Source of the DNA: Cydia pomonella
Lineage: Eukaryota > Arthropoda > Insecta > Lepidoptera > Tortricidae
Direction of reading: 5' to 3'
NCBI RefSeq assembly: GCF_033807575.1
Contig: NC_084719.1
Span: 682,001 to 746,000 of the forward strand
Length of the DNA stretch: 64,000 bases
In this document: in pieces, positions 55,786-64,000 of the stretch
Layout: each line of letters starts with the position of its first letter
Numbering within the stretch: the stretch's first letter is position 1
Notes under the pieces: generated by a model
What the model was told of the DNA's origin: nothing
What the model saw: only the letters and a program-made list of their open reading frames with translations
Databases searched by the model: none
Made by a program: the position numbers and the translations under genes

Positions 55786-58700
55786 AAATTATTTTATTAA
55801 ATATTTTCATTTGTAATATCGTCTTCGGTTTCCGCGATAATTATTCATAAAATGAAACTATTTACAACACCGTCAAAAAGTTTAACACCAAACACAAAAT
55901 ATGCAAATAATCAACATTTTAATGATTTTTTTACGAAAAGACTTTGTAGTAGATACCTACAATCCGAAAAATAAAGCGTTAAACAATTTATAAATCAGAA
56001 TTTATTAAAGAAATGCATATATATAAAAATAAAAAGTTTTTTTCTCAGTTTCTCATCGAAAAATCCACTACAGAATAATAAATAAAATAAAATAAAATAT
56101 TTTATTTCAGAACCATAAAACATTGTTAGTACCATCGTTATAGCTAGGGGTTAGTAAGTACCTACATTAAAATCAAATCAAATTCAAACATAATAAGAAT
56201 AATAAATAATTAATAATATTGACATAATAACAATGAAATCACGATTATAAGTAAAATAAAATACATAGTAAAATAAAAATTAGTTGAAATAATGAATACA
56301 AAAATAATTAATAAATTAACATGTGAAATTCAAAATAAAATAGACTAGAATAATTAATTACGATGTCCAAATTTACTATTTTTATTCATATTCCCATAAA
56401 TAATGATTTCATGTCAAAAGAGCAATAGGTACAAGTATAAAAATGTCGTTATATTTTCGTTATATTTTAATCTTGACATTCTTTCTACAAGTTTGTTTAG
56501 TAGCGTTTCTTGGCTTATGTATTTTCACACATTGCAGTATCTCCCGTAGAGTTTTTGCTGATGTCGGACATTGTTTTCGGACCCTACGGTCGAGTTCATT
56601 TCAAGAAAGCTTGATCGGTTTAAGGTCTGGTGATTGCGGTAGTCAAATTGTTTTTTAAGCCACCTTGCTGTTTTATTAGCTGTGTAGCCTCTACAGATCT
56701 TTGCCAAATGTTTGAACTCGTTTCTTCTTTCAAAACAAATGGGTTACCGATCAAACGTGTTCCTGAAAATGGAACAAAGAATTGTGTTTGGTCTTAAACT
56801 TTTTGACGGAAATGTAAATGGATTTAATCGCGTGGAAACCATATTGGCATTGGAGAGTAACTCTGTCTTGTGTGATTAGTGTAGGGTAGTGAAATATTAC
56901 CACATTGCCATCTGGTTCTTTGTAGCTAACCATCCACGTTTTATATAAGTTTAATTTGACCCTTTATATGTGGACTTCATGCGGGCCAAAGTTAACCTCT
57001 GTTGGGCTAAATTGACCCTACTTTACGGTACCTACGTAAAAATGCAAATTCATATCTCCTCCTTTTTCTTCCTGTGGTTAAGAAAAGTAGTAATTGGAAT
57101 CAAGATCTACTTTCTTAAGAAACCAGCTATGCTGGTTACCATTAATGTGACGTGACTGCTTTTCATTAGCAAGAGGAATAATTTAAACTGACAGTGAAAT
57201 GCATTAGTTCGTGTCGTGTACCATAAAGTTAACCTCTGTTGGGTTAAAGTCACCCGATTTTACTAAAGGAGGCAGTTAGCAACCTGAAGACATTGCTAGG
57301 TTTTGTGGAGGAGCTGGCTAGAGTAGTGCTACCTCATTTTCACGCAAAATAAGCACCATGGTTGTCGATTTGCGGAAAATTCCCAGCATAACTAACTAAC
57401 CCGACTTTACGGTACCTAAAAATGTGAATTCATATCTCCTCGTTTTTCTCCTCTTAAAAATAGTAGTAATTGTAGTCAAGATCTACTTTCTTTAGATACA
57501 TTAAGAGAACACAGAATCTAGAATTGTTTGCCTTGCCTATGGTTTCTAATAATAATGTATCCAATAATGCGCCTGTCTTTAGAATGTGTCGTGTATATAA
57601 TAACTTAGATATTAATTTAGATATTTTGAACGTTTCTTTACCTATGTTCAAAAATGTTTTGCTGTCCCAAAATTGTAAGTAAATATCTCATCGTACTAAC
57701 AGTTTGTTATATTTTACTATATTCTTTATTGCCTTTAATAACAAGATTTTATAGTGAAAATTTGTACTTAGCTTAATAATTGTTCCGTGGTTGTGTTGTG
57801 TACAATTGTAATCGTGGTGTGGGTAGTGTATAAGATACTTATGTATGGAATATTTTAAAATGTTGTTGCCTGCATTATGTTATTGTGCCTATCAAAATAA
57901 AATAAAATAAAATAAATAAATAAAATACCAGCTATGCTGGCTAACATAAATGTGACGCGATTGCTTTTCATTAGCAAGAGGAATAAACCGTCAGTGCAAT
58001 GCATTAGTTCACGTCGTTGCCAATAGCCTTCGGGTGTTGCCAGCTTACAATCAAGCTCCAAAGCTTTGAGCGTAGCATATCGACACTCTTGAACTTTATA
58101 GTACTTACGTATATACTATTGAATACTACATTTTGACAGATATTGGGGACATCGTCAAATGTTACCAATGTATTTGACTCATCGGAGTGATATCTATGAA
58201 AAGGCGTGTAAGTGATATATAATTGTGTTTGTTTAATACTACCAAAATTCAATTATAATAGGAGGCTTAGGTATTTTAATCTCATTAGTAATTACTAGGT
58301 TTAGAAAAAACAGTTTCATATGCAGGGCAGGCATGAATTTAAATAAAGTTTTTATAAATTGTGATATTGACGTATATAGTGATAGCTATACACGTCAATA
58401 GTAATAAAAAACAACGGGTTGCACTCCGGGACTGCCGGCAGAAGTGAAAACTTGAATATTAACGTTGTGCATTTTTGATATTTTGGAGTTTAGTAGCAGT
58501 TTTATAAAAAGAGATAATTCTCTATTATACCTACGTAAAGGAAGGTTAACAAAGAGAGTGTATAAGGGAGAAGTAGAAGAGGGAGCTGGAAGGGGTAGAC
58601 CTCGGCGGACTTTCTCTGATCAAATCGGGGAAATCCTGAAGAAAGGCCAGGTCAAGAGCACCCTAAACCGACGAGCGTGTATGAGGAATGTCATGAAAGT

Positions 58701-60654
58701 GAAGGAAGCGAAAGAGGTATGTCAGGATCGTAGCAAGTGGAAATCCGTGGTCTCTGCCTACCCCTTCGGGATAAAGGTGTGATTATATGTATGTATGTAT
58801 GTATTGTATATACCTACGTAAATAAGTTTGAGTGTGGAAGATTTTTAGTGTTGGAAGCGAATTTTATATAACATATACAGAGTAATTCATGAGACGTGAG
58901 CAGAACTACAGCCTACACAATCAGTAAATGTTAATGAATCGTTCACCATCATATTAAGTAAAACAATCACATTTCTTTTCTGTTGTTTAACTTTTTGGTA
59001 AGGAAAAATTTGAGTATCTACAATCATGGACACCCAACCTCAGGCCTCCTAGCCTAGTCGCGATAATATATACACAATTGCCGTGGCAGCTGTTCCCTAT
59101 AAAAATGAACTGTCATACGGATCATCGTTGGTCGCGCGAGATATGGTATTTTATATTATTTACCAATTTTGAGGGGGAATCTATGTTACTTCCTGACTCC
59201 GATAATATATTATGAATGGAAACTTTTATGTGTTCTGCATCACAAACATCCATAGGCACTGGAAGAAATTCACCCAACGTTTTTTACAGATGATGATGCT
59301 GTGATAGGTAATGCAATAATACATATTTGTTCAAACATTACCAAAATATGTGTATCAAATGTAATGTTGGTAAAACTCCAACTTTCAGCTGCCTCCAATT
59401 AATATTCTCATTTGTTTTCAGCATATCTGGCTATGACTTGTTCAAGACCAATTTCGCCTGACCAATTACACGCTGAATCCATTTATGTTTTAATTCCTCA
59501 TCCTTTTGAAACCTAAAAAAATAAAAAGTTGATTTTGCCAGATACAGAACCAAGAGGGTAAATAACTAAGAAAAGTTCACCAAAGATCATTCATGTCTTT
59601 CATAGTATTCTACTAAATAAAGGTATAAATATCGATAGGTCATTATTCTGAAGTCGATAAAAATACATCACTATGCGAAAACACATAAACTTTCATAGTT
59701 CGCAGAAAATTTTGAAAATACATGAAAAATATATCGACGCCCTCTGCCCCACCTAGGGGACATAGGACTTTCAGGCAAGTCTTTCTGGCAGTTAACAGGT
59801 AATTAAACAACTCGCTCGTGGACGGAATTTCCCATATACGAATTTTGCTTCCTTGGAAATATATAATGACTAATGAGCACTGATTATAGGACATTTTATT
59901 ATAGGAAGTAAATTTTAAATATTTAAATAATGTACAGCAAACAAGCCCTAAACGAACCTAATTACATCATCTTCGCCTTTGAAGACTCAACACTGCGAAA
60001 TATACAAATAAAGGACGAATATTTTGGGCTACTGAGGCAAATTTAATCAGTAAAGGCTACAAAGCAGTATCATCAGTTAATTTAAAGAAGATATTATTTA
60101 TTGTTTGTTTTTACGTATTTTTTACAAGCTTCTATTTATGTATTAGGGAGCGTGCATGAACTGTAGGAGGCAGCACAGGAGGCGTAAATGCGAAGTTTTT
60201 GTTCCGATGTAGCCCACAAGATGGCAGATGCACAAGAAAAAACGTGACGTGTACATGTGCATGTTTATGGTTCCGATTCAGGCCACAAGATGGCAGACCC
60301 TCCAACGCGCACGGTCCCTATATGTTCGGGTCTTACAAGTTAAATTAGACCCACTTCCCATTATTTGATTGAACTAAAACTTCACATACCTAATTGATGT
60401 AAGTTGGGTGATAATGCAATATGATGATACTATTGAGCTGATCTTGATGGACATAAGAAGTGGCCATAGGTTCACTGTGATATAGCAACGCAACCTTATT
60501 GTGTTTGGGTTTGTTAGAATTATCTCGATGAGTATCCTTATTGAAAGAAAGTACATTCAGCGATAAAAGCTAAAATTTTCGGCAATTTTTTATTTTATTT
60601 AATAGCCAGAAAGTCCATTTTAGGCCAGACAGGTCGTCGAATCGAGTTCTTTTT

Positions 60655-60905
60655 TTTTTATACTACGTCGGTGGCAACAAGCAAACGGCCCGCCTGATGG
60701 TAAGCAGTCTCCGTAGCCTAGCGTAGCCTTTGGCTGCGGTTTTCTGTAAGGTGGAGGTACTTCCCCAGTTGGGCTCCGCTCTAGATATATTCTAGATATA
60801 TATCATTCCAGATATCCGCTGTGCTGTGCGCTACCACACAAAGCGAGATGACATTCACAATGCCCATACCTCTCTTTTGGACGTAGTTTAAGGACGTACC
60901 CGGGA
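60655..60905 (+). repeat. TACTACGTCGGTGG-family repeat, deleted form in copy 2
   Basis: Head (TACTACGTCGGTGGCAACAA) and tail (GGACGTAGTTTAAGGACGTA) are present, but the middle, including the poly-C run of copy 1, is missing, with the join at AGCCTAGCGTAGCC. The insertion seen at 24320-24562 is absent. Confidence 0.75.
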
Positions 60906-63695
60906 CCAAAAGTTCTCATGACGTATGCTTTATAATTAACTGGTCTGTTATTGGTTTCCATTCACCGGTGCTCAAGAATCAATATTTGCACAGTTGACGA
61001 GAAACTGAAATCCCGGCCAGCGTAAACAAACAACAAACAGTGTTGGAAGCAAAATTGATGAATTAAATTAAATGATTAAATGGTGATATTTACCGAAGCA
61101 TTAGTGTCCGTTTTGACTCGGGCAAACTGCTTTCTTATGTTCGGATGTTCTCGACCTCAACCATAAGAATTAGGCCAAGAATAAAGACTAGGCCATAAGA
61201 ATTAGGTGATAAACTAACTCAACCACATTACATTTCTGGTATAAGATGATTCCTAAAATGAAAAATGAAAATGTAGTCTGCGATAAAAGCTGAAACAAAC
61301 CATTTAACTGACCAGATAAAAAAAGACATGATTCAAGTCTCATCCCCCAAGATCCAAAAAAATGTACATAAGAAATAAATACAATAAGATTACATTAAAG
61401 AGTGGTCATTTTTGTCGTATAATATCTAATTGTACGCTATAAAGGGTTAAAATATGTGTGTTGGTCGACAATCATCATCGTTCGCTTGCCTTTATCCCTT
61501 TCATTTGGGGTCGGCGCAGCTTGTCTTTTACTTCCATATCTTTCTGTCACCCGTCATCTTATCATTCACTCGCGTTCGTTTCATGTTATCTCTCATACAA
61601 TCCATCAACAATTTCCCAGGTATTCCTCTCCCGTTCCATCCCTCCACATTCATTCGTAATACCTTTCTCGTCACATGACTTTCATCCCACCGTATCACAT
61701 GCCCATGGTCAGTTAAAATTATTGCTGATATTAAACCATTTCCCCATATAAGTGTCCCTCATAAAGTGGCGATTTTCCTTATAAACAACATAGCAACCGT
61801 CCTGTCCTAGAGGATAAGCCCAAACAAACATGTAGCTGAGCAAACCACTAACTCTATTTCAGTAGCCCTGTAATGTAGTGAACAGTAAACACGCAGTATA
61901 TTGACACGTGCCGTGCTACCGTCCAAATCGAATTAGGTTATATCAATATTAACTATTTTGCCTTATATTACCGTCCTAGTTTGTGATTGTCATATGATGT
62001 AACTAGTTTATAGTATTTATTTAATCGGATAACACATCGTAAACATAGAAATGATATAATTAATTAAATGTCTACACATAGACCAGTCAGCCACTTCATG
62101 GCATCGTCGCTCAGGGTGATCAGGTCTTTGGGAGGACCGGGGACATGACGCGTTATAGGGTAGTCTTGAATTATGCTTAATGGTTTTGGTTTCTGCGCCA
62201 CCGTTGCAGGCCGGGGAATCCAAATAGTTATCTATGAATAATAAACATTGAAAACATTGAATGTATAAAAACCAAAACCCCCTTGTATGTACAGTCAGCA
62301 AAATTATTAGCTCAGCACCCCTGTATTATATTTGTATGCAAGGGTACTAAGCTACTAGTTTTAGACTAGGTACATGACTTATGAGTTTACTTGAAGTGAA
62401 AGATATTTGCCTTTAACTATTCTCGGTGCACACTCAAACTTCACTCGGTGAAGCAGTACGACTGACTCGAAGCAATGGTCAGCTATTGTGGAACACATAC
62501 AGGCTGAAACAATGCCACTACGGAGCACACGCAACTAGCTTACAGGGTTAAGCATTCCCTAAGCTACAAACGAGAATCGCAATTCACTCCGGAGCATCCC
62601 CGACTCACTGGGGACTCTGAATCGCAACAAACTTGTCCGCTCTATTGTAATTCGCCTTAATTAATTGTATACGCTTTAAGGGAAAACTTAGCCGTTTAAG
62701 ACTTTCTTGTCACGCAAGCCGCTCAGCGATGATAAGGAACGCCCGGCCTGACTGTGTACCTACTTGAGTTTGAGCTATTTAGTCTTACCAGCCGATTTAT
62801 TTCTTGTACTTAACTCATTTTAACCTATTTGTTATCCTTTTTTTAATTTTTGTGTCGATACAAACCCGATAGGGTTTCATGGCACTTTTCTGTTTAGTTC
62901 AATGTAAGATATTATAATAAATAATAAAAGATCAAAGTATCGGGCCTGATGCATTCAATTACCAACTACTGAAATGACCGCTTGCATTAATTTAATTTCA
63001 TTTATCATTTATTTTCATCAACTATGGTAGTTCACATGTGTATTAAAATAAAATAGGATCAAGCAAAATGAACAGCGCAACAACTACCTAATAATTGACT
63101 TAACCCTTGCAATGTTTTATTTTTGAACGTTTATTTATATTATATTATACTGCTGCTTGGACCTGCATTGTGTCATCACGGTTGAACCCTTTTTATCAAT
63201 CCCTATTTGTCGTAGATTAAGCCTGTACGAGTCCGTTTGCTCACCTGTGTCTACCCGCCATGTTTTATTTACCTTGGGTGCAGTTCTAAATAAAGGCAAG
63301 AAAGGTTCCTTTAAAGGTTTACCAGTTTATCTACTTAGGGAATATTGTTCCTAATCATCTGTTTGTAGGTATCCGTTGGGCGATTTACAAGTAAAGCTTG
63401 ATCAGTGACTGTTTTTATTATAGTATTATTATAACTTCTTTTCCCATAACGTTGACAATATCTTTTGATGATATGGAAACTATAGAATGCGATATTTGTC
63501 CTAAACTCAACTAAAACCTAAAACTAAAACTTTACTTGTTAAAAACTATATAAATATTACAGTATTGAGAACTAGCAGTAGTACTTGTAGCGCTTCTTAC
63601 CGTTTAGAAATAGAACTAGTATAAATTCATTCACATTATGCCTATGAGTTTGTACTTAATTTTATTACAGACTCTTTGCTCGCAACTTAAATAAC

Positions 63696-63905
63696 TAACT
63701 AACTAACTAACTGCTTTGGCTCAGCGATCCAAAAAGAATCTTGGCCTCCGAAACGAGAGAACGCCACCTCTCCCGATCCAGCGCGGTTTCCTGCCATAAA
63801 TTGGCATTCAGCCGACGCAGGTCCGCCTCCACGACATCACACCAGCGGTACCTGGGACGCCCGATCGGACGACGGCCGGTTGGTCGCCCCAAGTACGCTT
63901 CCTTG
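63696..63905 (-). mobile_element. 5'-truncated RTE-like LINE with 12-bp TSD; copy 2 only
   Basis: AACTTAAATAAC lies at 63684-63695 and 63906-63917, and once in copy 1 (28105-28116). The insert begins (plus strand) with (TAAC)n and on the minus strand encodes EAYLGRPTGRRPIGRPRYRW, CDVVEADLRRLN, TALDRERWRSLV and SEAKILFGSL, ending in a stop near 63707. GRPR-RW-DVV and DR--WRSLV are RTE C-terminal signatures. The frame is intact over the short insert, so it is young. It is non-coding in effect because everything upstream is lost. Confidence 0.92.
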
Positions 63906-64000
63906 AACTTAAATAACACGTTAGTATATTTAAAATTTGTGTGTTTAGTGTGTTTCAGACTGCTATACCTGGCGCTATCTCGTATTGTATTATTATACTA

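Larger units (their letters stand above)
47682..64000. repeat. Copy 2 of the large direct duplication
   Basis: It matches 10796-28199 throughout and in order, and continues to the window end. It carries elements missing from copy 1: LINE 51267-51651, MITE 52021-52240, LINE tail 53633-53938, MITE 54800-54934, LINE 63696-63905 and about 40 bp at 58387-58425. Just after its start it lacks about 62 bp present at 10809-10870. Shared repeats (SINEs, MITEs, LINE relics) are given under copy 1 with their counterparts. No host gene is recognisable. Confidence 0.95.

Overview
The window looks like noncoding, repeat-rich DNA from a lepidopteran (moth or butterfly). It is AT-rich and dense in families I recognise from Lepidoptera: two tRNA-derived SINE families, many hairpin MITEs, 5'-truncated non-LTR retrotransposons and one BEL/Pao LTR retrotransposon. 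The species assignment rests on remembered families and is inference. I see no host protein-coding gene. The only long reading frame is the 996-residue retrotransposon polyprotein at 44143-47133 (minus).

Layout. 1-10795: a mosaic of MITEs, SINEs, LINE fragments and a 50-bp minisatellite inside a large inverted repeat. 10796-28199: the first member (copy 1) of a large direct duplication. 28200-43897: single-copy in this window, with SINEs with clean target-site duplications and three larger TIR elements (32343-33040, 33774-34014, 36583-37013). 43898-43997: exactly 100 Ns, a scaffold gap. 43998-47681: a BEL/Pao element whose 3' LTR is cut by the gap. 47682-64000: copy 2, nearly identical to 10796-28199 and in the same order and orientation, running off the window end.

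The main result is the duplication. The copies share almost all old repeats but differ by at least a dozen discrete insertions or deletions, most of them mobile elements present on one side with an empty site on the other. Copy 2 begins immediately beside the BEL element, which begins at the N gap. The simplest reading is that copy 2 is the alternative haplotype of copy 1, scaffolded after it (a false duplication), and that the differences are heterozygous insertions. A true segmental duplication is not excluded. Either way, the pairs give exact termini and target-site duplications for several elements.

I found no operon, CRISPR array, toxin system or other new multi-gene system.
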